Source: a virus
Length of the DNA: 39,389 bases
Reading direction: 5' to 3' (one strand)
Virus record (IMG/VR): IMGVR_UViG_3300044714_000054
Coordinates: 1-39,389 of that record
In this document: piece after piece, positions 13,184-19,935 of the stretch
Numbering within the stretch: position 1 is the stretch's first letter
Layout: every line of letters begins with the position of its first letter
The notes under the pieces: model-generated
Told to the model about the DNA's origin: nothing
Seen by the model: the letters and a program-made list of their open reading frames with translations, nothing else
Databases searched by the model: none
Position numbers and translations under genes: made by a program

Positions 13184-13476
13184 TGTCGCCGCCGATTGGT
13201 CTCGAAGCCGCCGATCGGGATCGCGCGCACCGACTGCGGCTCGTCGGGTTGGGGCTCGAAGCGCCGGTCGGCCTTGCGCCTCGCGGCGCGCAGCTCGTCG
13301 AGCGCCTCTTCGTCGGCCTCGGTCCGCGCCTTCACGCGCTCGTCGAGCGCGATCCCGTCGCGGAGAATGATCGCCCGCGCCTCGTCCTCGGTGTAGCCGT
13401 CCGCGATCAGTCGCTCACGGCGGCGCTTGTTCCGGACCCAGTTGCGCCGCTTGATCCGGTTGCGTTGCGTGGTCAT
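13180..13476 (-). CDS. Highly basic helical protein
   Basis: 98 residues. ATG 13476 lies four bases before the previous stop (ATGG overlap). The N-terminus is extremely basic (QRNRIKRRNWVRNKRRRERL), then GYTEDEARAIILRDG and a charged helix (TEADEEALDELRAARRKADR). A UBA-like 'GYTEDEARAII' turn is present. Likely nucleic-acid binding by charge; no specific family recognised. The open frame extends further upstream, but only this start fits the gene overlap pattern. Confidence 0.62.
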   Translation of the reverse strand: MTTQRNRIKRRNWVRNKRRRERLIADGYTEDEARAIILRDGIALDERVKARTEADEEALDELRAARRKADRRFEPQPDEPQSVRAIPIGGFETNRRRH

Positions 13477-13829
13477 GGCAGCCGCCGCCACCGGACCGGG
13501 CAAAGGTCGGTGCACGAGATCGCCGACCGTAGATTCACGTTCAGGTCGAACGCCCGGCCCGCGACGTATGGCCCGTGGTCGTCCATCGTCCCGACCGCGC
13601 AGCCGACATAACAGAACCGGACGCGAGCCCCGCACGGTAGAAAGAGGCTCGCGAACCGACTCCCCAGTTGCGCGCTCACCCCGCACGCGCCGATCCCGCC
13701 TTGGTCGTACCACGACGCGATCGAGGTCTGTAACGGCGGCGGCGGGTCAAAGTTGCGCCGGTGCGTGTGCGCCAGCGCGCTACCGGCGACGCCGACGACG
13801 GCCGCGAGCAGCCCGGCGAACGCGGTCAC
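13473..13829 (-). CDS. Secreted RlpA-like double-psi beta-barrel protein
   Basis: 118 residues with an N-terminal signal segment (MTAFAGLLAAVVGVAGSALA). It is followed by the RlpA/expansin-like core: SIASWYDQGG (36-45), LPCGARVRFCY (64-74) and DDHGPYVAGRAFDLN (83-97), whose Asp-x-Gly-Pro and Asp-Leu positions match the family pattern. Six Cys suggest disulfides. RlpA-type domains act on cell-wall glycan or bind it, so a role in wall remodelling during infection or lysogeny is plausible. Finding it inside a recombination operon rather than the lysis cassette is unusual. ATG 13829 overlaps the previous stop as ATGA-type. Confidence 0.75.
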   Translation of the reverse strand: MTAFAGLLAAVVGVAGSALAHTHRRNFDPPPPLQTSIASWYDQGGIGACGVSAQLGSRFASLFLPCGARVRFCYVGCAVGTMDDHGPYVAGRAFDLNVNLRSAISCTDLCPVRWRRLP

Positions 13830-14011
13830 GAGCCCGCCTCTACCGGCACGCGCTCGACCGCGACGCGTACTACCACCTCGACCACCGCGACGGCTTCAGG
13901 CTCGGCGTGGACGATCAGAGAGGCATCCCAGCCGTCCCGGCGAAGATCCTCGGCGAGCGGGCCGACCCGGCGCAGGCACGCCTCGACCATCGCTTGCAGC
14001 GGCTCGATCAA
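13826..14011 (-). CDS. Small acidic hypothetical protein
   Basis: 61 residues. TTG 14011 overlaps the previous stop as TTGA. The sequence is EPLQAMVEACLRRVGPLAED then LRRDGWDASLIVHAEPEAVA and a strand-rich VVEVVVRVAVERVPVEAGS. A short alpha/beta fold with one Cys. The start could also be upstream in-frame, but coupling favours this one. Function unknown. Confidence 0.55.
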   Translation of the reverse strand: MIEPLQAMVEACLRRVGPLAEDLRRDGWDASLIVHAEPEAVAVVEVVVRVAVERVPVEAGS

Positions 14012-14238
14012 AACAGCCCCGCTTGCCCGACAAGCCCGGACCGTTCCATCCGCAGCGCGGACTCGTGGCAGACCGGATGCGCGACCCGGCCCGAGTAACG
14101 CTTGCCCGGCCCCCGGACCGCGTTCGCGCCACCGGCGCCGCGATCGACCTCCCACGCGCTCGACAGCTCTCGGGCGCACTTGCCGCGCACCGGCTCGCCG
14201 CAGAACACGCACAGCCCTTGCCGGTCATCTAAAGGCAT
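14008..14238 (-). CDS. Small zinc-binding protein
   Basis: 76 residues. Ligand candidates are CVFC near residue 10, a Cys in RGKCARELS, then AHPVCHE near residue 55. The middle follows the 'SAWEVDRGAGGANAV...SGRVAHPVC' pattern that I associate with common actinophage zinc proteins. ATG 14238 overlaps the RusA gene stop by 14 bases. A DNA-binding or adaptor role beside the resolvase is possible, unproven. Confidence 0.68.
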   Translation of the reverse strand: MPLDDRQGLCVFCGEPVRGKCARELSSAWEVDRGAGGANAVRGPGKRYSGRVAHPVCHESALRMERSGLVGQAGLF

Positions 14239-14695
14239 AGACCACCGCCGCGAGCCGCTCGGGCTCGCCGTACAGCTTGCGCAGCCGCAGCTCGCAGATC
14301 TGCGCGTCGTCGGCGATCAGGACGCCGGTCAGCGCGTCGAGCGCGCAGCGCGCGAGCTTGTCGAGGTCCGGCATCGTCAGCATGTGCTCGGGCGCCGAGT
14401 CGCGCAGCCGCTTCGCGTTCCGGCCCGAGCCGTAATGGCCCTTCGGCCGGGCGAAGTAGAACGACATTTCGACGAGCACGCCGCCTCGGATCAGCGGCGG
14501 CACGACGCCGTCGCGCTGGACCGCTTGCACGGCCGCGTCCGAGACGAGCCGCGCCCACGGCGCCGCGTTCTTATTCGAGTCGACGAGCACGATCGCGCCG
14601 CCGCCCGCCTTGCGCTTGATCGGTAGCGCGCGCTTCGAGCCCTTGCCCTGCGCGCGGCCGAAGACGACGAACCGGATCGCGTCGGCCTCGATCAC
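14225..14695 (-). CDS. rusA: RusA-type Holliday junction resolvase
   Basis: 156 residues, the usual RusA size. Core motifs: VVFGRAQGKGSKR near the N-terminus, then MPDLDKLARCALDALTG (108-124) and LIADDAQICELRLRKLYG (126-143). The family's essential acidic residues and Lys map to Asp110/112, Asp120, Asp129/130 and Lys140. It cuts four-way junctions made during recombination or packaging of branched DNA. GTG 14695 overlaps the preceding stop as GTGA. In its operon it sits with SSB-like and annealing proteins, consistent with a recombination-dependent replication module. Confidence 0.9.
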   Translation of the reverse strand: MIEADAIRFVVFGRAQGKGSKRALPIKRKAGGGAIVLVDSNKNAAPWARLVSDAAVQAVQRDGVVPPLIRGGVLVEMSFYFARPKGHYGSGRNAKRLRDSAPEHMLTMPDLDKLARCALDALTGVLIADDAQICELRLRKLYGEPERLAAVVYAFR

Positions 14696-15273
14696 GCCGC
14701 GATCGCCTCGATCTCGGGCGGCGGGTACAGCAGCGCCAGCGGGACGCCGAGCGCGACTGCGAGCTTGTCGGCGACGTCGATCCGCACGCGGCGGCTCTCG
14801 CCCGAGAGCAGCCGGGTGATCGTGCGCTCGGGGACGCCCGACTTCAGCGCGATAGTCGTCAGCTCGCCCCGGCGCCTGCGCAGCTCGTGCACGATCGGGT
14901 CGCGGGGCAAGAGCACGCGTTCGACGCGGTCGATCACGCTCGGCCGGTGGCGCTCGTAGATCCGCATCCCGGCCGCGCGCCGTCGCGCCTCGGCGCGTAT
15001 CCGGTTGTACTCGCGCCGCGCCTCGCGCTGCTGCTCGGTCATCTGCCCCCGGTATTCGCGCTCGTATGAGCGCTTGCACGCGTGGCAATAACTGAAGAGC
15101 CCGTCGACGCTATGGGCGCACGGCCGGAAGTCGCACACGTGCCGCCAGTGCCCGCAGCGGGCGCAGAACTTGCGCCCGAGGACGACCGGATTTACCCGCT
15201 CGCCGATGAACCGCCCGGGGGTCGTCTGCGCCCGTCCGGCTGCGCCGCGCTGGAGTCCGATCCACACGCTCAC
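14692..15273 (-). CDS. Zinc-ribbon and XRE-family HTH regulator
   Basis: 193 residues. An N-terminal zinc ribbon (FCARCGHWRHVCDF, then SYCHACKR; Cys37/40 and Cys63/66) is followed by a very basic helix rich in Arg (about 75-105). The C-terminal XRE helix-turn-helix spans about 131-185, with the recognition region ALKSGVPERTITRLLSGES and LAVALGVPLALLYPP closing it. A DNA-binding regulator with two nucleic-acid-binding modules. GTG 15273 overlaps the previous stop. The joining of both domains in one chain is uncommon. Confidence 0.8.
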   Translation of the reverse strand: MSVWIGLQRGAAGRAQTTPGRFIGERVNPVVLGRKFCARCGHWRHVCDFRPCAHSVDGLFSYCHACKRSYEREYRGQMTEQQREARREYNRIRAEARRRAAGMRIYERHRPSVIDRVERVLLPRDPIVHELRRRRGELTTIALKSGVPERTITRLLSGESRRVRIDVADKLAVALGVPLALLYPPPEIEAIAA

Positions 15274-15458
15274 GACGCCCGCCTCGCTCGGAGCTTCGCC
15301 GGGTCGAGCGGCTTCGTGGTCAGGTGCCAGAACCCGCAGAACTCGCACTGATAAGCGCGGAGGTACGCGACGCGCCGGGTCGCCCTGGTCGCGGCCCACA
15401 TAGCCGACTCGCGCTCGCCGAAGGTGGCTTTGCCGGTGCGGACGCAGACGACCTTCAC
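15270..15458 (-). CDS. Small zinc-binding protein (CEFCGFWHLT)
   Basis: 62 residues from GTG 15458, coupled to the previous stop. The pattern VRTGKATFGERESAMWAAT followed by LRAYQCEFCGFWHLTTK matches a small actinophage family with one Cys-x-x-Cys and a nearby His. Another Cys (VKVVCVRTGK) may complete a four-ligand zinc site. Probably a nucleic-acid binding adaptor; function unknown. Confidence 0.72.
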   Translation of the reverse strand: MKVVCVRTGKATFGERESAMWAATRATRRVAYLRAYQCEFCGFWHLTTKPLDPAKLRARRAS

Positions 15459-15655
15459 AAGTCGGCCCCCCGGATGAGCATCACGGCGCCGGTCTCGTCC
15501 TCGATCTCGACGAGCCCCTTCCCGGCGTACACGCGGAGCGTCAGCCGGTGCCCGGTCGGGAGCGTCTTCGTCGTCGCCGAGAGCGAGTCGAGGTCGAAGT
15601 ATTCGAGCGTCTCGATCAGCGCGTCGACCATCTGCCCGACGCCTCCCGGGCTCAC
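15455..15655 (-). CDS. Small acidic hypothetical protein
   Basis: 66 residues from GTG 15655. A helix (VDALIETLEYFDLDSLSATTK) leads into two strands (HRLTLRVYAGKGLVEIEDETGAVMLIRG). It ends RGADL. Acidic and compact, with no catalytic or zinc ligands. Coupled on both sides by overlapping stops and starts. Function unknown. Confidence 0.6.
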   Translation of the reverse strand: MSPGGVGQMVDALIETLEYFDLDSLSATTKTLPTGHRLTLRVYAGKGLVEIEDETGAVMLIRGADL

Positions 15656-15774
15656 GAGCGCCCCCTACCGTCCAACCGTCCACTATCTACGGAGTACGCG
15701 CGCGTAAACCAAATTCGCGAGAGCGGAAAGCTCTCGCGCGTTAGAGCGGTTATCGACGGTTGAGCGGTAGTCAT
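15652..15774 (-). CDS. 40-codon coupled micro-ORF
   Basis: ATG 15774 overlaps the previous stop (ATGA) and its own TGA overlaps the next GTG, so it is coupled on both sides. The encoded peptide (ALTRESFPLSRIWFTRAYSV...) has no known pattern. It contains palindromic DNA (15695-15738) and is AT-richer than its surroundings, so it may be a regulatory insertion that stays in frame. Translation is uncertain. Confidence 0.4.
   Translation of the reverse strand: MTTAQPSITALTRESFPLSRIWFTRAYSVDSGRLDGRGRS
15695..15738. promoter_or_regulatory. Palindrome plus hairpin inside the micro-ORF
   Basis: TACGCGCGCGTA (15695-15706) is a perfect 12-base palindrome. CGCGAGAGC/GCTCTCGCG (15716-15724 and 15730-15738) is a perfect nine-base stem with a GGAAA loop. 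Together they mark a likely operator or RNA processing site inside the operon. Confidence 0.45.
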
Positions 15775-16583
15775 GCTTCGGCCCCGCCGTCGACCGTCTC
15801 GATCAGCTCTTCGGTGAGCTGATACAGCCACGCCTTCGGGTGCGGCGGTCGGTAGTCCTGAAAGTGCCGGGCGACGACGCCGATCTCTTGCAGCTTCGAG
15901 CGCAGCGTCGAGTGCGACAGCGGCTCGACCCCGAGGACCCATCGCAGATAGGTCGCCGCCTCGCCCATCCGCACCCACTGCTCGCCGGTGTCTTTGTCGA
16001 CGAACCGGATCGGGCGCCGCTGCCAGCGGTCATCGCCCGGCCGGAGCATCGACATCGCGTCGGGCTTCGTGAACTCGCCTTGAGACTTGATCGCGACTAG
16101 CGCGTCGTAACGGCCATCGGGTAGCAGCGTGTGCCCGTGCATCGGCGCCGTCCCGACTAAGAGCTGCTCGACCGACTTCCGGGTCTCGTAGCGCTCGTCG
16201 TACTCGGTCAGCACCGCGCCGAGCCGACAGAGCGCGACGCAGAAATCCTCGACCTCGCCGCCCGTCAGGTGCGGGACGTCGAGCCACCCATCGGTGACCG
16301 TCGCGATCGTCGTGCGCGGCGTCTTGAAGAGATCGCGCTGCGCCCTGAAGCGGTACGAGCGCGAGTCGCGGCCGTTCTTTACGTGCAGCGTGCACGGGTC
16401 GGCCGGGTCGCGACCGGTGCGGTCGAAGTTGGCAACCGACCAGCCGGGCTCGGGCCGGACCGCCCGCGTCAGCCACCCCCGCAGTAGCTCGGGGTCGCGC
16501 TCGCCGGGCAGATAGGGCAGCGTCCCGCGCGGTCGCGGCTTCGCCTTCGCGATGTCGAGGTCGCGTTCGACGACGTCTTTCAT
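15771..16583 (-). CDS. Conserved-type actinophage protein, replication module
   Basis: 270 residues from ATG 16583, overlapping the previous stop. The pattern runs LRGWLTRAVRPEPGWSVANF, RSYRFRAQRDL, VTDGWLDVPHLTGGEVEDF, PDGRYDALVAIKSQGEF, then WVRMGEAATYLRWVLGVEP followed by LSHSTLRSKLQEIGV. I associate that layout with a conserved hypothetical family in Streptomyces-type genomes and phages; function unknown. The C-terminal 70 residues look like a winged helix. Its place beside a zinc primase-like gene suggests a DNA replication or primosome role, which is inference. Confidence 0.68.
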   Translation of the reverse strand: MKDVVERDLDIAKAKPRPRGTLPYLPGERDPELLRGWLTRAVRPEPGWSVANFDRTGRDPADPCTLHVKNGRDSRSYRFRAQRDLFKTPRTTIATVTDGWLDVPHLTGGEVEDFCVALCRLGAVLTEYDERYETRKSVEQLLVGTAPMHGHTLLPDGRYDALVAIKSQGEFTKPDAMSMLRPGDDRWQRRPIRFVDKDTGEQWVRMGEAATYLRWVLGVEPLSHSTLRSKLQEIGVVARHFQDYRPPHPKAWLYQLTEELIETVDGGAEA

Positions 16584-16981
16584 GCGAGCGCCGCCGTCAG
16601 TTGGTCGTCGGTGCACCCGGCCGAGCAGCCGTCGACGCGCACACGCGGCGGGTTGTCGAGCAGCCGGACGGCGACGGTCCCCTCGCGGCAGCTCGGGCAC
16701 CAGCCATAGAGCCACCCGCTGCCGTCCGCCCGAGTAAACACCGACCCGAGCCGGACCCCCGTCACGGCCTCGCCTGACGCCTCCAGAGCGGCCCAGACGC
16801 GCTCGTGCAGCCGCTCGTAAGGGTTGGGCCTCCGGCGCGGCGCCGGAGCGCAGCGGGGCGCACGTGCGGTCGTGCGCGCCTCGGGCAGCAGCCCGTAGCA
16901 GTCGAAGCAGAGGACGGCACCCGCCGCGACCGAGAACGCGGTCCGGCGTCGGCGAGATCCGCAGCGGGTGCACGGTTCCAT
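16580..16981 (-). CDS. Primase-like zinc-binding protein
   Basis: 133 residues with two four-Cys sites: Cys4/Cys7 with Cys25/Cys28 (CTRC, CFDC), and Cys95/Cys98 with Cys119/Cys123 (CPSC, then GCSAGC). The second site, with W-C-P-S-C-x-E-G-T-V-A-V and GCSAGCTDDQLTAAL, resembles the CHC2-type zinc domain of primases, in which zinc helps read template DNA. No catalytic primase domain is present, so it may be a separated zinc module or an adaptor. ATG 16981; it lies 18 bases below the SSB-like gene. Confidence 0.65.
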   Translation of the reverse strand: MEPCTRCGSRRRRTAFSVAAGAVLCFDCYGLLPEARTTARAPRCAPAPRRRPNPYERLHERVWAALEASGEAVTGVRLGSVFTRADGSGWLYGWCPSCREGTVAVRLLDNPPRVRVDGCSAGCTDDQLTAALA

Positions 16982-16999
16982 CGGGAGCGCGCGCCCCGC

Positions 17000-17485
17000 C
17001 TAGAACGGTATGTCGTCGTCTTCGGCGGCGGGCGCCGTCCCGCCTCCCGGCACGGGTACGGGGGGCAAGTCGGACGTGTCGGTGCCGAGGTCGTCGAGGC
17101 TCGACAGCGCGGGGTCGTCGGCGGTCCCGAGGACGTCGACATTGATCCACGACGCGCCCGCCTTCGTCTCGACCCGATAGACGGTCCCGATGCACTCGGA
17201 CAGCTCCAGCTCTAGCCGCTCGTCGTCGAGCTGGATCTTTCGCCACTGCCCGTTAGCGAGCCCGATCCCGTCGAGAAAGTCGCCGGTAAAGCGCATCTGC
17301 TGACCGTCGAACCCGAACCACGTCGTCCAGTAGTACGACTGCCGGGTGCCCTGCCATTCGGTGACGAGCTTCGTCCCGTTGCGCGTGTCGACGAGCTTTG
17401 CCCGCACGAGCGCCGCTTCGTGCACGCCGTCCGGGGGCTCGGTGCCGCCGCCGTCTTGGAGCTGGCCGTAGTCGATGTCGGGCAT
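17000..17485 (-). CDS. SSB-like protein with DDDIPF tail
   Basis: 161 residues. The first 125 residues are strand-rich (VHEAALVRAKLVDTRNGTKL, then TTWFGFDGQQMRFTGDFLDG), compatible with an OB-fold of the phage SSB or DUF669-like kind. A flexible linker (Gly/Pro, residues 135-154) leads to EDDDIPF at 155-161, the conserved acidic tip by which SSBs recruit partners. Single-strand binding is inferred from the tip, length and neighbours (annealing protein, RusA). ATG 17485. Alternative: a recombination mediator with an SSB-type tail. Confidence 0.72.
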   Translation of the reverse strand: MPDIDYGQLQDGGGTEPPDGVHEAALVRAKLVDTRNGTKLVTEWQGTRQSYYWTTWFGFDGQQMRFTGDFLDGIGLANGQWRKIQLDDERLELELSECIGTVYRVETKAGASWINVDVLGTADDPALSSLDDLGTDTSDLPPVPVPGGGTAPAAEDDDIPF

Positions 17486-17486
17486 G

Positions 17487-18296
17487 TCAAGTCATCCAGT
17501 CGGCATTAGCGCCGGGGTCGTCGGGACCGGGGTCGACCTCGTCGGGGTCGTCGGGGACGACCTCGGCGGGCGGCGGTTCCGGCTCGGGCGGGGTCGACGA
17601 GACCGGCGCTGTGGGCTCACCTGCGGCCGTCTGCGGCGCTTGCGGGGTCGTGTCCTTCGGACGGTCCGCCCACCACGCCCACGCGCGCAGAGCCGCCCCT
17701 GCGTCGCCGGGGATCGCGCCGCCGAACCGGCGCTCTAGGACGACGACGAACCGGTCGGCGTCGACGTCGGGCGCCAGCGAGCGCAGCGAGGTCGCGAGGT
17801 CGAGCTTCGCGGTCGAGTCGAGCACGTCGCCGTCGACGACCTCTTCGGCCGACACCTGCCCGAACCCGATCAGGTTCGAGATCGCGCGATTGACCGCCCG
17901 CGTGACCGCCGTCGCCGGTAGATCGTGCTCGACCTTCAGCCGCCCCTTATCCGACGCGAAGCGCGGCTCGGTGATCGAGCACGCGCCGTCGCCGTCCGCG
18001 TGGCGCCCGTTCGGGTGCGTGGCCCGCGCCGTCGCGTACGCCCGCAGCAGCTCGCCCTCGGCGCCGCGCTCGACGCGGGTCGGCCCGACCAGCTCGGTCG
18101 ACACGCCGTAGAACGTCGCGAGCTTCGCCCAGCCGCGACGCTTGACGAACGAGCCCGGCTTGCCGGGTTGGCCCTGCCAGTCGTCCGGCGTGAGCACGCG
18201 CCGGGTCAGCTCTTGATACTGCGTCATCGCCTGCTCGGCTGCCTCGGGGGACATCGGCAGCAGCGGCTCGACGTGCACGATCTCGGCGGTACTCAC
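17487..18296 (-). CDS. Rad52/ERF-like single-strand annealing candidate
   Basis: 269 residues from GTG 18296, overlapping the previous stop. The core (about 50-155) reads FVKRRGWAKLATFYGVSTEL, then LRAYATARATHPNGRHADGD and HDLPATAVTRAVNRAISNL followed by IGFGQVSAEEV. This 'ATA-TRA-NRAIS' pattern resembles small annealing-type proteins of phages and archaeal viruses, which anneal complementary strands. The family assignment is from memory and uncertain. The C-terminal 45 residues are a Pro/Glu/Asp-rich linker. Its neighbours, an SSB-like protein and RusA, fit a recombination module. Confidence 0.55.
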   Translation of the reverse strand: MSTAEIVHVEPLLPMSPEAAEQAMTQYQELTRRVLTPDDWQGQPGKPGSFVKRRGWAKLATFYGVSTELVGPTRVERGAEGELLRAYATARATHPNGRHADGDGACSITEPRFASDKGRLKVEHDLPATAVTRAVNRAISNLIGFGQVSAEEVVDGDVLDSTAKLDLATSLRSLAPDVDADRFVVVLERRFGGAIPGDAGAALRAWAWWADRPKDTTPQAPQTAAGEPTAPVSSTPPEPEPPPAEVVPDDPDEVDPGPDDPGANADWMT

Positions 18297-18502
18297 GACA
18301 TCACCTCGGCCTCGGCCTCGCGCTCGTGCTCGCGCTCGACGGCCCTCGCCTGCGCCTGGTCGATCAGCTCGTCGCGGACCCTCACCCACTGGTCGATGCG
18401 GTCCCGCGTCGCGTCGAGCTGATCTTGCAGCTTTGCCTCGCGCTCGCGCCAGCGAGCGACCTCGCGGTCGGCAACTGCGACCGGAGTTAGTCGACTAGTC
18501 AT
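18293..18502 (-). CDS. Small coiled-coil protein
   Basis: 69 residues, ATG 18502 overlapping the previous stop as ATGA. Nearly all a charged amphipathic helix: VADREVARWREREAKLQDQL then DATRDRIDQWVRVRDELIDQ, ending in a Glu/Arg-rich tail (EREHEREAEAEVMS). Likely a dimeric coiled coil, perhaps a partner of the annealing protein next to it. No specific function. Confidence 0.62.
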   Translation of the reverse strand: MTSRLTPVAVADREVARWREREAKLQDQLDATRDRIDQWVRVRDELIDQAQARAVEREHEREAEAEVMS

Positions 18503-18999
18503 TGCGTCCTCTCTTCGGGTGCGGGCAGCAGCTCGACCGAGCGCTCGATACGCAAGCGACCGCCGCCCTTTTTTCGCCACACAAAGCAGCGCTCGACGGC
18601 AGCCTTTGCCGGGCCGGATAGGCGCCCGGCGATGCGGAGCGCCTCGCGCCCCGACACCGTCGTCTCGTGCCGGATTACTTCGGTCACCTCGGCGGCATGC
18701 ACGACGCCGTCGTCGATCAGCTCGCGCAGTACCCCTTCGAGCGCGTCCGCGTCCCACTCGCGCACGTTGCCGCTGGCGATCTCGACTTCCCACGGTCCGA
18801 TGACCGCGAGCTTGCGCCCGCGCAGATCCATCCGCCGACGCAGCTCGACCTCGACCACGTCCTCGGCCTCGCGCAGCGCGGCGCGGCGCTCGCGGATCGC
18901 GACGAGCGCGTCGACGAGAGCTTCGGCCGGTTGTGCGTCGAGCCGCTCTAGCAGCTCGCCGGTGACGGGGTTTACGACGCCGACGTCAGTGCTGGACAC
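18499..18999 (-). CDS. Hypothetical phage protein
   Basis: 166 residues from GTG 18999. Begins NPVTGELLERLDAQP, then a long helix (EALVDALVAIRERRAALRE, EDVVEVELRRRMDLRG) and a beta-rich middle (RKLAVIGPWEVEIASGNV). It resembles a recurring unknown protein placed beside annealing proteins and nucleases in actinophages. Basic C-terminal KKGGGRLRIERS. Function unassigned. Confidence 0.65.
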   Translation of the reverse strand: MSSTDVGVVNPVTGELLERLDAQPAEALVDALVAIRERRAALREAEDVVEVELRRRMDLRGRKLAVIGPWEVEIASGNVREWDADALEGVLRELIDDGVVHAAEVTEVIRHETTVSGREALRIAGRLSGPAKAAVERCFVWRKKGGGRLRIERSVELLPAPEERTQ

Positions 19000-19162
19000 C
19001 GGGAGGTCGCTCGCGGTGGTTGGCAGTCGTCGGTGCCAACCGCCGCGCGACCTCGTCTTCGTCGAGCCCCGGGCGATCCGCCCGGTACTCGTGCCAAGCG
19101 ACGAGGATCACCGCGACCAAAACCCAAATACCGACCGCGACGACCCAGAGCGCGAGCGTCAT
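18986..19162 (-). CDS. Small single-span membrane protein
   Basis: 58 residues from ATG 19162. Residues 2-26 (TLALWVVAVGIWVLVAVILV) form one transmembrane helix; the rest is a charged cytoplasmic tail (HEYRADRPGLDEDEVARRL). The start lies three bases before the XRE gene stop, in the first operon genes after the regulator. It could act in superinfection exclusion or signalling (inference). Confidence 0.62.
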   Translation of the reverse strand: MTLALWVVAVGIWVLVAVILVAWHEYRADRPGLDEDEVARRLAPTTANHRERPPGVQH

Positions 19163-19164
19163 CA

Positions 19165-19620
19165 CTACGCCGCGTCGTCGTCGTCGTCGTCGTCGTCTTC
19201 GCCGAGATAGAAATCCAGCGTCCCGCCGATGTGCGGGATCAGCTTTAGGAGGTTGACGGCGCTGCACGCGTGCTCGCCTCGCTCCCATTTCCGGATCTGG
19301 CCCTCGTCCACGTCCGCGAGCTTCGCGAGCATGTACTTCGAGAGCCTCTTCGCCTCGCGCGCCTCGGCGATCTTGCGCCCGATGCGCTCGGCCCGGTCTG
19401 CGTTCTCGGTCACGGTTGACACCGGGTCACACCTAACCCGGTTCGAGCGCCTCTGATAAGAGCCACGCGTGACCCCGGTCACGGCCGTTTCGCCCGCACT
19501 TTGCGGCCTATTCCGCCGAAGCTTCGACTCGACGAGTGCGAGCCAGCCGCGCTCGTGGTCCGACGCCGGGTGCTGCGTCTCGTCGACGATGACCACGTCG
19601 AAGATCGGCTGAATGCCCAT
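19165..19620 (-). CDS. XRE-family regulator with poly-Asp tail
   Basis: 151 residues from ATG 19620, which has a strong GAGAGG ribosome site; a shorter form from GTG 19413 would contain only the XRE domain. The DNA-binding domain reads RIGRKIAEAREAKRLSKYML then LAKLADVDEGQIRKWERGE. The C-terminus is eight Asp, encoded by a GTC/GAC triplet run. The first 65 residues lose typical coding bias towards 19430-19500, where palindromes also lie, so the N-terminal extension may be a control region in frame. It heads the early minus operon, so a Cro-like role is plausible. Confidence 0.7.
   Translation of the reverse strand: MGIQPIFDVVIVDETQHPASDHERGWLALVESKLRRNRPQSAGETAVTGVTRGSYQRRSNRVRCDPVSTVTENADRAERIGRKIAEAREAKRLSKYMLAKLADVDEGQIRKWERGEHACSAVNLLKLIPHIGGTLDFYLGEDDDDDDDDAA
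19408..19482. promoter_or_regulatory. Operator-like repeats of GGTCAC
   Basis: GGTCAC lies at 19408, 19425 and 19477, the last in a near-palindrome GTGACCCCGGTCAC (19469-19482). The first two are 17 bases apart. TTGACA also occurs at 19416. A repressor-binding region overlapping the XRE gene's 5' part is likely. Confidence 0.45.
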
Positions 19621-19749
19621 ACGCTCTACCTCTCGACCTCGCCTCTGACCGGTTCCCCGAGCGCCCGGCCGAGTAGCTCGGGGGACGACCGCCGCGCCCC
19701 CCACGGTCACGACGCCGTCGCGTCCCATTCTGCACCTCGGTTGCCGGTC

Positions 19750-19935
19750 GTGCAAGCGCGATCGGGAAATTCGTGCGCGCCGCACCGGCGTCACGGGTGC
19801 CGACGCCCCGGCGCCTAGTTTTCGGTTGCGTCGGATCGGGTACTTGCCCCGCCAATCCCGTGCACTTGCACCCTCTTGTCCGACACTCACCGTACGATTA
19901 CAAATCTCTAATGAATCGCCCCGTACGCTTGCACC
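19750..19935. promoter_or_regulatory. Cluster of CTTGCAC operator words
   Basis: Three related words: 19750-19760 (minus, CGCGCTTGCAC), 19859-19873 (CGTGCACTTGCACCC) and 19922-19935 (CGTACGCTTGCACC). The last two flank the 19911 gene's promoter. The same word at 11329-11343 (minus, CGTGTGCTTGCACGG) lies upstream of int. The rest of 19621-19910 has no further gene that I can support. Confidence 0.4.
19876..19904 (+). promoter_or_regulatory. Promoter for a leaderless repressor transcript
   Basis: -35 TTGTCC (19876-19881) and -10 TACAAA (19899-19904) with a 17-base spacer. The expected start of transcription is at or within a base or two of the A of the ATG at 19911. No ribosome site precedes that ATG, which fits a leaderless mRNA, common for actinophage repressor genes. 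Confidence 0.65.

Noticed and set aside
19773-19910. N-terminal extension of the 19911 HTH protein
   Set aside because: It would run through the promoter boxes, whereas the leaderless ATG fits the predicted transcription start.
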